Assembly (NCBI RefSeq): GCF_005937885.2 | Contig: NZ_CP042176.1 | Span: 248,001-312,000, forward strand | Source: Bradyrhizobium sp. KBS0727 | GTDB lineage: Bacteria; Pseudomonadota; Alphaproteobacteria; Rhizobiales; Xanthobacteraceae | Reading direction: 5' to 3' | DNA: 64,000 bases | The notes under the pieces: generated by a model | What the model was told of the DNA's origin: nothing | The model's input: only the letters and a program-made list of their open reading frames with translations | The model's database searches: none | Shown here: positions 1-10,397 of the stretch, one piece after another | Layout: the number at the start of each line of letters is the position of its first letter | How positions within the stretch are numbered: position 1 is the first letter of the stretch | Made by a program: the position numbers and the translations under genes

Positions 1-251
1 GCGTCCGCGATAAATTCCACGAACTCCTCGACCACTTCGGTAAACAGCGGCTTGCTGGACAGGAACTCGGCGGACAGGCCATGCACGGCGAACGCTTCCG
101 CCGGCATGTCGCGCTCGGGATTGATGTAGCGGTGGAAGGTTTGCCCCGTCGGCATGCGGTTGTAGATCTCGATGCAGCCGATTTCGACCAGCCGGTCGCC
201 GCGCAGCGGATCGAGCCCTGTGGTTTCGGTATCGAGAACGATTTCGCGCAT
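1..251 (-). CDS. dnaQ: DNA polymerase III epsilon subunit, N-terminal part (cut by window edge)
   Basis: This is the 3'-5' proofreading exonuclease of the replicative polymerase. Translating the minus strand from the ATG at 249-251 gives about 83 residues. They begin [14 protein letters not shown], which contains the DxE (Exo I) motif of DEDD exonucleases with its two metal-binding acids, and continue into a conserved AFAVHGLS segment. The remaining Exo II and Exo III motifs lie beyond base 1. It is downstream of coaE and maf on the same strand, an arrangement common near alphaproteobacterial origins. A short repeat lies between it and coaE. The family call is firm; only the C-terminal extent is unknown. 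Confidence 0.93.
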   Translation of the reverse strand, partial: MREIVLDTETTGLDPLRGDRLVEIGCIEIYNRMPTGQTFHRYINPERDMPAEAFAVHGLSAEFLSSKPLFTEVVEEFVEFIAD

Positions 252-265
252 GGATTCCTTGGGCC

Positions 266-320
266 TATAGCGTTTTCAAGCGAAGTGGAAACCGGTTCGC
301 GTGAAGAAAACGCGTCAAAT
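266..320. repeat. Intergenic repeat family G, copy 1
   Basis: The stretch starts with TAGCGTTTTCAAGCGAAGTG, runs through an ACCGGTTCGCG core and ends in AAAACGCGTCAAA. The same string, in reverse complement or degenerate form, recurs near 59231-59310 and 61205-61296. All three copies lie directly beside a gene end. Confidence 0.6.
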
Positions 321-343
321 AAAAAACTGGAGCCGTCGGCGAA

Positions 344-946
344 TCAGGTCCGCCGCTGCGGCATCTTAACGACCTCGGCCAGAATGTCGCGGATCCGCGC
401 CCGCACCGGGTCCAGTCCGTGCGAGGTATCCACCACGAAATCCGCGCGCTTGCGTTTTTCGGCGTCGGGCAACTGCCGCGCCAGAATGGCGTCGAGCGCC
501 TCATTCGTCATGGTGCCGCGCGCGAGAATCCGCTCACGCTGGCTTTCCGGGCTGGTCGTGACCACAACCACGGCATCGACACGCTTCTCGCCGCCGGTCT
601 CGAACAATAACGGAATATCCATCACCACGACGGGAACGCCTGACTGTTCGGCGGCTTCCAAGAATTTCTGGCGGGAGGCGCCGAGCATCGGGTGAACGAT
701 CTGCTCGAGCTGCTTGATCGCGGCCGGATTGTGCACCACCTTGGCGGAAAGTTTGGCGCGATCGACCTTGCCGTCGACGGTGGTGCCGGGAAACGCGGCT
801 TCGATCGCCGGCGCCGCCTCGCCTTCATAGATTTTGTGAACCGCCGCATCCGCGTCGTAGACCGGGACGCCCGCTTCCACAAACAGCTTCGCGGTGGTGG
901 ATTTTCCCATTCCGATCGAGCCGGTCAGTCCAAGGATCAGCATCAA
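344..946 (-). CDS. coaE: Dephospho-CoA kinase
   Basis: CoaE phosphorylates the 3'-hydroxyl of dephospho-CoA, the last step of coenzyme A synthesis, in the cytoplasm. The 200-residue protein has the P-loop [11 protein letters not shown] near residues 6-16, the substrate segment [14 protein letters not shown], and the VDAVVVVTT and ERILAR stretches of the family. Length is normal. Two adjacent ATGs open the frame (MMLILGL); either could be the start. The gene sits 26 bp after maf and upstream of dnaQ on the same strand, probably in one transcription unit. Confidence 0.95.
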   Translation of the reverse strand: MMLILGLTGSIGMGKSTTAKLFVEAGVPVYDADAAVHKIYEGEAAPAIEAAFPGTTVDGKVDRAKLSAKVVHNPAAIKQLEQIVHPMLGASRQKFLEAAEQSGVPVVVMDIPLLFETGGEKRVDAVVVVTTSPESQRERILARGTMTNEALDAILARQLPDAEKRKRADFVVDTSHGLDPVRARIRDILAEVVKMPQRRT

Positions 947-972
947 GGTCGCCGTTTTCCTAAAGGAGATTT

Positions 973-1581
973 TCAGATACCGAGCAGCCGCTCGCGGCGC
1001 AGAAACTTAAGCAGGGGCAGCAGCGGCAGGCCGAGGATGGTGAAATGGTCGCCCTCGATACGCTCGAACAGATGCACGCCAAAACCTTCCAGTTGATAGG
1101 CGCCGACGCTGGTGGTCACCGCATCGCCGGCCGCATCGAGATAGGCTGATATCTCGTTTTCGCTCAACTGCCGCATGGTCATTCTGGCGATGCTGACATC
1201 GGCGAACACTATCTTGCCGTCGCGGGCGACCGCAACGGCGGAATGCAGCGCGTGGCTGTTGCCAGCCAGCAGGCGCAACTGCTCGGCAGCCTGCGCCCTG
1301 CCCGACGGCTTGCTGAACTGCCGTTCGCCCAGCGCCAGCGTCTGGTCCGCGCCGATCACGTAGCGGCCGGGATTTCTCGACGACACGAACAGCGCCTTCT
1401 CGCGCGCCAGAAGGCCGGCAATCTCGCCGGGCGACGTCAGGCCGGAATTCTTTTGCACCGCGCGTTCGTCGATATCGGCAGCAACGGCTTCGAAGCTGAT
1501 CCCGGCGTTGCCGAGCAGCATCTGCCGCGCGCGGCTTTGCGAGGCCAGTATCAGGGGATCGTTTCCACGCCAGATGGTCAT
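973..1581 (-). CDS. maf: Maf-family nucleoside triphosphate pyrophosphatase
   Basis: Maf proteins hydrolyse nucleoside triphosphates to monophosphates and are thought to sanitise the nucleotide pool. The 202-residue product shows the N-terminal [14 protein letters not shown] loop (the family usually has SxSPRR), the DERAVQK segment, and the [10 protein letters not shown] and [14 protein letters not shown] motifs around the active site. Length fits the family. It lies between the PPRP gene, 10 bp upstream, and coaE, in the usual alphaproteobacterial order. Which nucleotides it prefers cannot be read from the sequence. Confidence 0.93.
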   Translation of the reverse strand: MTIWRGNDPLILASQSRARQMLLGNAGISFEAVAADIDERAVQKNSGLTSPGEIAGLLAREKALFVSSRNPGRYVIGADQTLALGERQFSKPSGRAQAAEQLRLLAGNSHALHSAVAVARDGKIVFADVSIARMTMRQLSENEISAYLDAAGDAVTTSVGAYQLEGFGVHLFERIEGDHFTILGLPLLPLLKFLRRERLLGI

Positions 1582-1591
1582 CGCGACGTCA

Positions 1592-2434
1592 CTATTCCGG
1601 AAGCCGCTGGCGCTGGCGGTCGGTAAACAGCTTCATGACAGCAGCAGCCGTTTCCTCGATCGATCGTCGCGTCACATCGAGCTGCGCCCAGCCAAATCTG
1701 GCGCTGAGCTTTCGTGCATAGGCCACTTCATCGGCGACGGACTGGCGATCGATGTAATCGTCGTTGCCGGATTCGGCGCCCATGCTCAAGAGCCGGTTCT
1801 GCCGGACCTGGATCAGCCGTTCCGGCGTCGCATGGAGGCTGACGACCAGCGGCTTTTTCAACGTCTCCAGTTGATGCGGCGGCGGAATGCCCGGCACCAG
1901 CGGCACGTTCGCGGTGCGAATCCCGCGATTGGCGAGATAGATCGAGGTTGGCGTCTTCGAGGTGCGGGACACGCCGACCAGAACCACGTCGGCATCTTCG
2001 AGGCCTTCGACGTGCTGCCCGTCATCATGGATCATCGTGTAGTTCAAGGCGTCGATGCGCTTGAAATATTCCGCGTTCAGGACGTGCTGGGCGCCGACGC
2101 GCCCGGTGGTGGCGGCGCCGAGATAGGCTTCGAACAATTGCATCACGGGGCCGATGATCGACAGGCTCGGGACGTTGATATCCCTGCATTTGGATTCGAG
2201 GCGACTGACCAGATCTTTTTCCAAGAGCGTGAAGAGCACGATGCCCGGCGCCTCCTCGATCTCGTCGAGTACGCGATCGAGCTGCTTCTGGCTGCGCACC
2301 AAGGGATAGACATGTTCAACCGCCGACACGTTGGCGTATTGCGCAGCCACCGCGCGCGCCACCGTGATCAGCGTCTCACCGGTCGAATCGGAGACCAGAT
2401 GAAGATGAAAATAGTTGCCGGTCGTGGGCACCAA
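1592..2434 (-). CDS. PPRP-type bifunctional kinase/pyrophosphorylase (DUF299, RP001 family)
   Basis: Members of this family phosphorylate and dephosphorylate phosphoenolpyruvate synthase or pyruvate phosphate dikinase, controlling entry into gluconeogenesis. The 280-residue protein has the N-terminal [13 protein letters not shown] segment and a P-loop-like [11 protein letters not shown] stretch. No ATG precedes the conserved N-terminus: the frame opens with TTG at 2432-2434 followed by GTG at 2429-2431, so one of these is the start. It is first in a PPRP-maf-coaE-dnaQ series. In Caulobacter the orthologue RP001 borders the replication origin, and here the gene faces the candidate origin gap. 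Confidence 0.92.
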   Translation of the reverse strand: MVPTTGNYFHLHLVSDSTGETLITVARAVAAQYANVSAVEHVYPLVRSQKQLDRVLDEIEEAPGIVLFTLLEKDLVSRLESKCRDINVPSLSIIGPVMQLFEAYLGAATTGRVGAQHVLNAEYFKRIDALNYTMIHDDGQHVEGLEDADVVLVGVSRTSKTPTSIYLANRGIRTANVPLVPGIPPPHQLETLKKPLVVSLHATPERLIQVRQNRLLSMGAESGNDDYIDRQSVADEVAYARKLSARFGWAQLDVTRRSIEETAAAVMKLFTDRQRQRLPE

Positions 2435-2874
2435 AACCCCTGTGTAATCTGTGAATCCCTGTGGAGCTTAGCCGAGATAATCGGCCCCGGATCGCCAGGT
2501 CAGGGATAACCCGGACTTTTCTTCACAGGGCCGTCCGCGAGGACAACTCAAATCGCAGGTCCCGACGGTAGTGGGAAGATGTGGATTTGTCTCTTCATAA
2601 CCTGACCACAGAGCGGTGCAAGCGCTTGAAGCCCGTAGCATTATTCGCAACAGCGTATTCACGGACGGAATGGGTGATGAATGTGAACAAGTCCAGCAGA
2701 AATATGGGACAGATTTGTGTGAGTCCAATTCACCGCTACTTAGACTCAAACCTAAGATTCTAGAATTATTAGTTTAGAGAAGCGGTGCTTTGAGGATATG
2801 TCTCGCTCCCACGCTGGCGAAGGCTCTCTGCGACACCAGCGTGGCCGGAAGGTTTTGGGGCAAGGGCGATCGCG
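2435..2874. other. Candidate chromosomal replication origin (oriC) between PPRP and hemJ
   Basis: No coding sequence is convincing in this 440-bp gap between divergent genes. It contains weak DnaA-box-like sites: TTATTCGCA at 2641-2649 (one change from TTATNCACA), TGTGGATTT at 2580-2588 and TGTGAACAA at 2682-2690. A strongly AT-rich stretch at 2741-2780 (11 G+C of 40) could serve as an unwinding element. In Caulobacter and relatives oriC lies between hemE and the RP001/PPRP gene, and parAB, gidAB and rho lie nearby as here. No perfect DnaA box is visible, so the call rests mainly on context. Confidence 0.55.
2809..2844 (+). promoter_or_regulatory. Hairpin in the hemJ leader
   Basis: CCACGCTGG at 2809-2817 and CCAGCGTGG at 2836-2844 form a perfect 9-bp stem with an 18-nt loop, ending 30 bases before the hemJ ATG. 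It could be an RNA structure, a protein site or a residual repeat. There is no T-run after it, so it does not look like an intrinsic terminator. Confidence 0.4.
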
Positions 2875-3297
2875 ATGTACGAGTGGATCAAGGCGCTGCA
2901 TGTGATCGCGGTCATCGCGTGGATGGCCGGGATGCTCTACCTGCCGCGGTTGTTCGTCTACCATTGCGAGGCGGAGGTCGGCTCGAAGCAATCCGAGACG
3001 TTCAAAATCATGGAACGGCGGCTGCTGAAAGCGATCATCAATCCCGCCATGATCATCACCTGGCTGGCCGGGTTGTATCTGGCTTGGAGCGGCCACTGGT
3101 ACACTTCCGGCTGGTTCCACGGCAAATTTGCGCTGGTGCTGCTGCTGTCGGGCATCCACGGCTTTTTTTCGCGCTGTGTGAAAGATTTTGCCGCCGACCG
3201 GAATGTCAGAAGTCAGAAATTCTATCGAATTATCAATGAGGTACCCACGCTCCTGATGATCTTCATCGTTATCCTGGTAGTGGTGAAGCCGTTCTAG
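2875..3297 (+). CDS. hemJ: Protoporphyrinogen IX oxidase HemJ
   Basis: HemJ is the membrane protoporphyrinogen oxidase most alphaproteobacteria use instead of HemG or HemY in haem synthesis. The 140-residue protein has about four hydrophobic helices. It opens [20 protein letters not shown], carrying the conserved histidine, and continues with LPRLFVYH and a C-terminal hydrophobic segment ending VVVKPF. Length is typical. It lies just ahead of rho. In many relatives hemE lies at this place; no hemE or remnant is visible in the gap. Confidence 0.93.
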   Translation: MYEWIKALHVIAVIAWMAGMLYLPRLFVYHCEAEVGSKQSETFKIMERRLLKAIINPAMIITWLAGLYLAWSGHWYTSGWFHGKFALVLLLSGIHGFFSRCVKDFAADRNVRSQKFYRIINEVPTLLMIFIVILVVVKPF

Positions 3298-3334
3298 CCG
3301 GCGAATTCGTTGGTTGTCCCGCCCCCTCACCTGC

Positions 3335-3363
3335 TTGCGGAGTGTCAGGCGATTTTCTATATT
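3335..3363 (+). promoter_or_regulatory. Probable rho promoter
   Basis: TTGCGG at 3335-3340 and TATATT at 3358-3363 are separated by 17 bp, matching the primary sigma consensus well. Transcripts would carry a leader of roughly 185 nt before the rho ATG at 3555. Long leaders are known for rho, which is autoregulated by attenuation in Escherichia coli; whether that applies here is inference. Confidence 0.5.
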
Positions 3364-3554
3364 ATCGAAATCCCACCCCACGCAGGCGGATGTGGTCGCG
3401 TTCCGGTTTCTTCATTGGACCGGCCGCCGCATCAGGTTTGAAGCCTCACCGGCGCTTTCCTTGCTTAGACCTGCGGACCTTCCCCTTTTCGTGTCCGCCT
3501 TTTTCTAAAGCCACCTCGCATCCCTCCCTTAAGACACTCCACAGGACCATCCCA

Positions 3555-4820
<1,266 letters not shown>

Positions 4821-4844
4821 GCCGCGAGGCTGGGTTTGATTGGG

Positions 4845-4873
4845 GGCGCCTCGTGAAAGCGGGGCGCCTTTTT
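4845..4873 (+). terminator. Intrinsic terminator after rho
   Basis: GGCGCCTCG at 4845-4853 pairs with CGGGGCGCC at 4860-4868 (9 bp, one G-U pair) around a 6-nt loop, followed by five T residues. Nothing else is recognisable between here and the mnmE start at 5138. Confidence 0.85.
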
Positions 4874-5137
4874 CATGTTGCAGGCATTGCTGCAGCAAAA
4901 CTACAGCATGAGGACGAACTCCTGTGCGACGAGCTATTCCCATAAGTATTTGATATTTATGGCCTTTGCTTGGAGCGAGGCCGCGGGGAGGGCGATTGCC
5001 CGGAAATTCCGCGGCATGATTGCCACATCACTGCTGCCGCATGAAACCGCATGGGCAGCACCGTTTCTCGCAGATTGGGTGCGGGCGCTTGGGCTGAAAT
5101 TGCGTTGCCTTTTCAAAGCCTCCCGCACAAATAGGCG

Positions 5138-6469
5138 ATGCATCCGCGGGACCAGACCATTTTTGCGTTGTCGTCAGGCCGGCCGCCCAGCGCCATCGCC
5201 ATGGTGCGGGTCTCGGGGCCGCAGGCCGGGCCGTTGTTGAACGCCCTGGGTGGCAAAACCCCACCCGCGCGGGCGGCAACTCGGGCGCTGCTCCGCGATG
5301 CCGGCCAGCAGCCGATCGACGATGCGATCATGCTGTGGTTTCCAGGTCCGGCCAGTGCGACCGGCGAGGATGTCGCCGAGTTCCACGTCCATGGCGGCCG
5401 AGCGGTGTTGGCCGCCTTGTTTGCGGCACTGGCGGGTTTCGAAAATGTTCGCGCTGCCGAGCCTGGCGAATTTACCCGGCGGGCCTTTGAGAACGGCAAG
5501 CTCGACCTGACCGAAGCCGAGGGCCTCGACGATCTCATCCACGCCGACACCGATCGCCAGCGCCGCCAGGCGCTGCGACAGCTCAAGGGATTGCTCGGCG
5601 ACAGAGCGCGGGACTGGCGCGCGCGGATCATTGAAGCGTCGGCACTGATCGAGGCCGGCATCGATTTTTCGGACGAGGGCGACGTGCCGGCGGAATTGAT
5701 CGCGCCTGCGATGGCGAAGATCCAAACACTGCTGAGAGAGATTGAAGAAGTCCTTGCGGCACAGGGACAAAGTGAGCGCCTGCGCGACGGGCTGGTGGTC
5801 GCGATAACAGGCCCGCCGAATGTCGGAAAGTCGACGCTGATGAATCAGCTGGTGCGGCGCGAGGTTGCGATCGTGTCGCCGCACGCCGGCACCACCCGCG
5901 ACGTCATCGAGGTGCAGCTCGATCTCGATGGTTATCCGGTGACGTTCATCGACACCGCCGGCATTCGCGAGACCGACGATCCGGTCGAGCAGGAGGGCGT
6001 GCGCCGGGCGAGGGCGCGCGCGGCGGATGCCGACCTGGTGTTGTGGCTGGCTGATTCGCCGGGAGCCGAGAGCGAGCCCCAGGGCACGGCGCCGGTTTGG
6101 CTGGTGCGGAACAAGATCGATCTCGCGGCCGGTGGTCGGCCATTGGCCCATCCAGAAGCGGAAGTCGGGTTCGAGATCTCGGCCAGCCGCGGTGACGGGT
6201 TGCCGGCGCTGATTGCTGCGCTGGTCGGTTTCGCGCAGGATTACTTTGGCGGGAGCGAGGGCGGATTGATCGGCCGGACCCGGCAGCGAAAACTGCTGCA
6301 AGAAACGGCGGCTGCACTGCGACGCTGCCTCGACGTTGTCGACGCGGGCGAGGAGCTGGCGGCCGAGGAACTCCGAACCGCGGCTCATTCCTTGGGAAGG
6401 TTATTGGGCAGGGTCGATGTCGAGGATATTCTGGATGTGATCTTCCGGGAATTCTGTGTTGGCAAGTAA
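5138..6469 (+). CDS. mnmE: tRNA modification GTPase MnmE
   Basis: With MnmG, MnmE installs the carboxymethylaminomethyl group on U34 of several tRNAs. The 443-residue protein has the formyl-THF-binding N-domain ([23 protein letters not shown]), the helical middle, and a G domain with P-loop GPPNVGKST, the DTAGIRET switch and the NKID specificity motif. It ends in CVGK; the classical C-terminal motif is C(I/L/V)GK, so the key cysteine is kept. The gene precedes two parS sites and mnmG. Start [10 protein letters not shown] fits the family. Confidence 0.97.
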   Translation: MHPRDQTIFALSSGRPPSAIAMVRVSGPQAGPLLNALGGKTPPARAATRALLRDAGQQPIDDAIMLWFPGPASATGEDVAEFHVHGGRAVLAALFAALAGFENVRAAEPGEFTRRAFENGKLDLTEAEGLDDLIHADTDRQRRQALRQLKGLLGDRARDWRARIIEASALIEAGIDFSDEGDVPAELIAPAMAKIQTLLREIEEVLAAQGQSERLRDGLVVAITGPPNVGKSTLMNQLVRREVAIVSPHAGTTRDVIEVQLDLDGYPVTFIDTAGIRETDDPVEQEGVRRARARAADADLVLWLADSPGAESEPQGTAPVWLVRNKIDLAAGGRPLAHPEAEVGFEISASRGDGLPALIAALVGFAQDYFGGSEGGLIGRTRQRKLLQETAAALRRCLDVVDAGEELAAEELRTAAHSLGRLLGRVDVEDILDVIFREFCVGK

Positions 6470-6498
6470 TATTTCTTTGTTCATTTTATAGCTACGCT

Positions 6499-6514
6499 GT
6501 TTCACGTGAAACAG
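6499..6514. promoter_or_regulatory. parS: parS centromere site 1
   Basis: TGTTTCACGTGAAACA, the perfect 16-bp palindrome that is the bacterial parS consensus bound by ParB, lies between mnmE and mnmG. Confidence 0.93.
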
Positions 6515-6529
6515 GTTCGCGAGCCCGAT

Positions 6530-6545
6530 GTTTCACGTGAAACAA
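6530..6545. promoter_or_regulatory. parS: parS centromere site 2
   Basis: A second perfect TGTTTCACGTGAAACA begins 31 bp after the start of site 1, close to three helical turns. Both lie upstream of the mnmG start and could also affect its transcription when ParB is bound. Confidence 0.93.
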
Positions 6546-6607
6546 TCGGCCGTTCCACCGGCATTTCCAGCTTTCCGGTTTTACGACTTCGGGATAGAAG
6601 TCGCGGC

Positions 6608-8491
6608 ATGATTTCCCAAGCGGGTTCATTCGACGTCATCGTCATCGGCGGCGGCCATGCCGGCTGCGAAGCCGCGAGCGCGGCTGCGCGGATGGGGGCA
6701 AAGACGGCCCTGGTGACGCACCGCTTCGCGACCGTCGGCGCCATGTCCTGCAACCCCGCGATCGGCGGTCTCGGCAAGGGCCATCTGGTTCGCGAGGTCG
6801 ATGCCCTGGACGGCCTGATGGGGCGGGTCGCCGATGCCGGTGGCATCCAGTTCCGAATGCTGAACCGCCGCAAGGGTCCGGCCGTCCGTGGGCCAAGGGC
6901 CCAGGCCGACCGGAAGCTTTACGCCGCCGCGATGCAGGCCGCGATTACGGAGACCGCCAATCTCAGCGTCATCGAAGGCGAGGCCGATGAACTGATCGTC
7001 TCCAGCGGCCGGGTCACCGGCATCCGCTTGGGCGATGGCCGCGAGCTCGCTTGCGGCGCCGTGGTCATTACCACCGGCACCTTCCTGCGCGGGCTGATCC
7101 ATCTCGGCGAACGGAACTGGCCGGCCGGACGGGTCGACGAAGCTCCGGCGATGGGGCTCTCCGCCTCGTTCGAGCGCGCCGGCTTTACCCTTGGCCGATT
7201 AAAGACCGGCACGCCGCCGCGGCTCGATGGGACCACCATCGACTGGTCCGTGGTCGAGATGCAGCCCGGCGACGATCCGCCAGAGCCATTCTCGGTGATG
7301 ACCGACCGGATCACGACGCCCCAGATCCAGTGCGGCATTACCCGGACGACGCCGGCGACCCATGAGGTGATCCGGGCCAACGTGCATCGCTCGCCGATGT
7401 ATTCCGGTCAGATCAAGAGCAGCGGGCCGCGCTATTGCCCCTCGATCGAGGACAAGATCGTCCGCTTCGGCGACCGCGACGGCCACCAGATTTTTCTGGA
7501 GCCGGAAGGTCTCGACGACTCCACGGTCTATCCCAACGGCATCTCGACCTCGCTGCCGGAAGAGGTTCAGTTGGCGATCCTGGCGACCATTCCCGGTCTT
7601 GAGCGGGTCAAGATGGTTCGGCCGGGCTATGCGATCGAATACGACCATGTCGATCCCCGTGAGCTTGACCCAACCTTGCAGACCAAGCGTCTGCCGGGCC
7701 TGTTCCTGGCCGGGCAGATCAACGGCACCACGGGATATGAAGAAGCCGCGGCGCAGGGGATTGTCGCCGGTTTGAATGCCGCCTTGATGGCCGGGAGTGC
7801 CGATCCGATCGTGTTCGACCGCGCCGATGGCTACCTCGGGGTGATGATCGACGACCTCGTGACCCGGGGGATCACCGAGCCGTATCGGATGTTCACCTCG
7901 CGGGCCGAATATCGCCTGACCCTGCGGGCCGACAATGCCGACCAGCGCCTAACCGACAAGGGAATTGCCTTGGGCTGCGTCGGGCAGGCGCGTTCGGAGC
8001 GCCATGCCGCAAAGATGGCCGCGCTCCATGCCGCGAAGTCGCTGGCGAAGTCGCTGGCGATCACTCCCAATGAGGCCGCCAGGCACGGCCTGGCGCTGAA
8101 CAAAGACGGCCATCGCCGCTCAGCGTTCGAGCTATTGGCCTATCCGGAGGTTGAGTGGAGCATGCTGCGTGGGATCTGGCCGGAGCTATCGGCCATTGAC
8201 CCATCCATCGCGGTTCATCTCGAGATCGATGCCAAGTACGATGTCTACCTGAAGCGCCAGACCGCTGATGTCGACGCCTTCCGGCGCGACGAAGGGTTGG
8301 TTCTGACCGATATCGACTACGCCGAGGTGCCCGGGCTCTCCAATGAAGCGCGCGCAAAGCTTGAAGCGGCGCGGCCGCGCACCGTAGGGCAGGCGGGTCG
8401 GCTCGATGGTTTGACGCCGGCGGCACTGGGAATTCTAGCGGCCTATCTGCGACGCGAAGCGCGACGGAAAACGTCGAAGATCAGCGCATAG
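6608..8491 (+). CDS. mnmG: tRNA uridine-5-carboxymethylaminomethyl modification enzyme MnmG (GidA)
   Basis: MnmG is the FAD-dependent partner of MnmE in wobble uridine modification. The 627-residue protein begins [20 protein letters not shown], with the dinucleotide-binding [10 protein letters not shown] motif. It contains [41 protein letters not shown] and [20 protein letters not shown], all hallmarks of the family. The frame extends upstream to 6506 through parS site 2, but the ATG at 6608 gives the conserved N-terminus and normal length. It is followed by parS site 3 and rsmG. Confidence 0.97.
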   Translation: MISQAGSFDVIVIGGGHAGCEAASAAARMGAKTALVTHRFATVGAMSCNPAIGGLGKGHLVREVDALDGLMGRVADAGGIQFRMLNRRKGPAVRGPRAQADRKLYAAAMQAAITETANLSVIEGEADELIVSSGRVTGIRLGDGRELACGAVVITTGTFLRGLIHLGERNWPAGRVDEAPAMGLSASFERAGFTLGRLKTGTPPRLDGTTIDWSVVEMQPGDDPPEPFSVMTDRITTPQIQCGITRTTPATHEVIRANVHRSPMYSGQIKSSGPRYCPSIEDKIVRFGDRDGHQIFLEPEGLDDSTVYPNGISTSLPEEVQLAILATIPGLERVKMVRPGYAIEYDHVDPRELDPTLQTKRLPGLFLAGQINGTTGYEEAAAQGIVAGLNAALMAGSADPIVFDRADGYLGVMIDDLVTRGITEPYRMFTSRAEYRLTLRADNADQRLTDKGIALGCVGQARSERHAAKMAALHAAKSLAKSLAITPNEAARHGLALNKDGHRRSAFELLAYPEVEWSMLRGIWPELSAIDPSIAVHLEIDAKYDVYLKRQTADVDAFRRDEGLVLTDIDYAEVPGLSNEARAKLEAARPRTVGQAGRLDGLTPAALGILAAYLRREARRKTSKISA

Positions 8492-8494
8492 GGT

Positions 8495-8510
8495 TGTTTC
8501 ACGTGAAACA
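8495..8510. promoter_or_regulatory. parS: parS centromere site 3
   Basis: A perfect TGTTTCACGTGAAACA starts four bases after the mnmG stop codon, in the mnmG-rsmG gap. Confidence 0.93.
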
Positions 8511-8534
8511 GGCGCGGGGCTCGCTTCCTCGGTT

Positions 8535-8648
8535 GTCATTGCGAGCGAAGCGAAGCAATCCAGCCGACCGCGAGGAAGTATGGATTGCTTCCGCCTTCGC
8601 TCGTTGAGCTACGGCGGACAAGTCGTTGCGTGCGCTCCTCGCAATGAC
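8535..8648. repeat. Intergenic palindromic repeat family A, copy 1
   Basis: It starts GTCATTGCGAGCGAAGCGAA and ends CTCCTCGCAATGAC, with an internal GCAATCCA / TGGATTGC pair, so the whole unit can fold back on itself. Copies recur at about 11304, 27602 and 37224. It fills most of the mnmG-rsmG gap. Confidence 0.8.
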
Positions 8649-8678
8649 AGTTTCAAATCATTGATCGGCAGATCCCCA

Positions 8679-9368
8679 ATGACCAAAGCTTCCGCCTCGC
8701 CCATCCTGCCGTCCGACAAGGCCGCAGCCCTGGCCCTCACCCCCGTTTCACGTGAAACAGAGGCGCGGCTGGACCGCTATGTCGACCTCCTGGTGGCGTG
8801 GCAGGCGAAAACCAACCTGGTGGCGCCGTCGACGCTGCCGAATTTATGGACCCGACATGTCTCGGACTCGCTGCAGTTATTGAGCCTGGCGCCGTCGGCG
8901 AAGACCTGGGTCGATCTCGGCAGCGGCGGCGGCTTTCCGGGCGTGGTGCTGGCTTGTGCATTGGCGGAGACGCCGGGCGCCAATATTCATTTGATCGAGC
9001 GCAACGCCAAGAAGGCCGCCTTCCTGCGCGAGGCGATCCGCGTCACATCGGCGGCGGGAACCGTGCACCTGGCTGACATCGGGGATAGTGTGGATAGAAT
9101 CGCCGGCCCGATCGATTGCGTCACTGCGCGGGCGCTGGCTCCGTTACATCAGCTGATCGGTTTCGCGGAACCGGTGGTGAGAAAAGGCGCAAAAGCGCTG
9201 TTTCTCAAGGGCCAAGATGTAGAGGCTGAATTGACCGACGCCACTAAATATTGGAATATTAACCCGCGACTCCATTCCAGCCGCACCAGCGGAAACGGCT
9301 GGATCGTCGAACTCGACCGAATCGAGCGGTACAACCCCTCCGCAAAGGCGAATGGCGACCGGGCATGA
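8679..9368 (+). CDS. rsmG: 16S rRNA m7G527 methyltransferase RsmG (GidB)
   Basis: RsmG methylates N7 of G527 in 16S rRNA using S-adenosylmethionine; loss gives low-level streptomycin resistance in other bacteria. The 229-residue protein has the WTRHVSDSLQLL segment, the SAM motif VDLGSGGGFPGVVLA, LIERNAKKAAFLREA and the VTARALAPL motif. ATG 8679 is chosen because upstream codons fall in a repeat. The N-terminal VSRET residues are encoded by a parS site. The stop codon overlaps the parA ATG by 4 bp, implying translational coupling. Confidence 0.96.
   Translation: MTKASASPILPSDKAAALALTPVSRETEARLDRYVDLLVAWQAKTNLVAPSTLPNLWTRHVSDSLQLLSLAPSAKTWVDLGSGGGFPGVVLACALAETPGANIHLIERNAKKAAFLREAIRVTSAAGTVHLADIGDSVDRIAGPIDCVTARALAPLHQLIGFAEPVVRKGAKALFLKGQDVEAELTDATKYWNINPRLHSSRTSGNGWIVELDRIERYNPSAKANGDRA
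8744..8759. promoter_or_regulatory. parS: parS centromere site 4, inside rsmG
   Basis: CGTTTCACGTGAAACA differs from the perfect site only at the first base. It lies in the rsmG reading frame and encodes Val-Ser-Arg-Glu-Thr near residue 23, in the poorly conserved N-terminal extension. Confidence 0.85.
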
Positions 9369-10216
9369 CCGAATTTGATCAGCTATATCAAGAGGATAGG
9401 GTACCAACGCCGCCACCCCATCCGCGTATCCTGTCGCTCGCCAACCAGAAGGGCGGCGTCGGCAAGACCACCACAGCGATCAATCTCGGCACCGCACTCG
9501 CTGCGATTGGTGAGCGCGTCCTGATCGTCGATCTCGATCCGCAGGGCAATGCCTCGACCGGTCTCGGCATCGATCGCCGCAGCCGCAGCTGCTCGACCTA
9601 TGACGTTCTGATCGGCGAAGCGCCGCTGCGCGAGGCGGTGGTCGCCACCGCGGTGCCGCGGCTGCACATCGCGGCCTCGACCATGGATCTGTCGGGTCTC
9701 GAGCTTGAACTGGGATCGACGCCCGGCCGCGCGTTCCGCCTGCGCGATGCGATCGCCGCGCTGAACGAAAACGCCGCGCCCGAATCCGATTACACCTATG
9801 TGCTGATCGATTGCCCGCCGTCGCTCAACCTCCTCACCGTCAACGCGATGGCGGCGTCGGATGCGATCCTGGTGCCCCTGCAATGCGAGTTTTTCGCGCT
9901 CGAAGGTTTGTCGCAATTGCTGCAGACGGTGGAGCAGGTGCGCTCGACACTCAATCCGACCCTGTCGATTCACGGCATCGTGCTGACGATGTTCGACTCG
10001 CGCAACAACCTGTCGAACCAGGTCGTTGCCGACGTCCGGCAGTTCATGGGCTCCAAGGTCTACAACACCATGATCCCGCGTAACGTGCGCATCTCCGAGG
10101 CGCCATCCTACGGCAAGCCGGTGCTGGTCTACGATCTCAAATGCGTCGGCAGCGATGCGTATCTGAAGCTCGCGACCGAAGTGATCCAGCGCGAGCGCGA
10201 GCTGAGGACGCATTGA
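9365..10216 (+). CDS. parA: Chromosome-partitioning ATPase ParA
   Basis: ParA is the DNA-bound ATPase whose gradient moves the ParB-parS complex. The 283-residue product has the deviant Walker A KGGVGKTT preceded by SLANQ, Walker A' VLIVDLDPQGNAS, the Walker B segment YVLIDCPPSLNLL, and the C-terminal IRISEAPSYGKPV region of chromosomal ParA/Soj proteins. A short N-terminal extension before the ATPase core is usual in this group. It overlaps rsmG by 4 bp and precedes parB after a repeat-filled 181-bp gap. Confidence 0.97.
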   Translation: MTEFDQLYQEDRVPTPPPHPRILSLANQKGGVGKTTTAINLGTALAAIGERVLIVDLDPQGNASTGLGIDRRSRSCSTYDVLIGEAPLREAVVATAVPRLHIAASTMDLSGLELELGSTPGRAFRLRDAIAALNENAAPESDYTYVLIDCPPSLNLLTVNAMAASDAILVPLQCEFFALEGLSQLLQTVEQVRSTLNPTLSIHGIVLTMFDSRNNLSNQVVADVRQFMGSKVYNTMIPRNVRISEAPSYGKPVLVYDLKCVGSDAYLKLATEVIQRERELRTH

Positions 10217-10226
10217 TAGAGGACGC

Positions 10227-10319
10227 CGTAGGGTGGGCAAAGCGGAGCGCGCCCACCAACTTGTTTCGCGACCGAGAGATGGTGGGCACGGCGCAAGAGG
10301 CGCCTTTGCCCACCCTACG
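10227..10319. repeat. Intergenic palindromic repeat family D in the parA-parB gap
   Basis: GTAGGGTGGGCAAAG on the left matches the reverse complement of CTTTGCCCACCCTAC in its outer part, and inner GCGCCCACC / GGTGGGC segments also pair. It occupies about half of the parA-parB gap and could form a long hairpin in the transcript. Confidence 0.7.
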
Positions 10320-10397
10320 ATCTACGCTCAACACATCCTACCGCAATCAGAGATTTCTAATTCCGGAGTGACCTAAGTGAATCCAAGGGAGTTGGCG

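Noticed and set aside
3342..3554. Longer rho reading frame from 3342
   Set aside because: The extra residues have no Rho features and overlap the predicted promoter and leader.
6506..6607. Upstream in-frame extension of mnmG ([13 protein letters not shown]...)
   Set aside because: It is formed by the parS sites; the conserved N-terminus and normal length start at ATG 6608.
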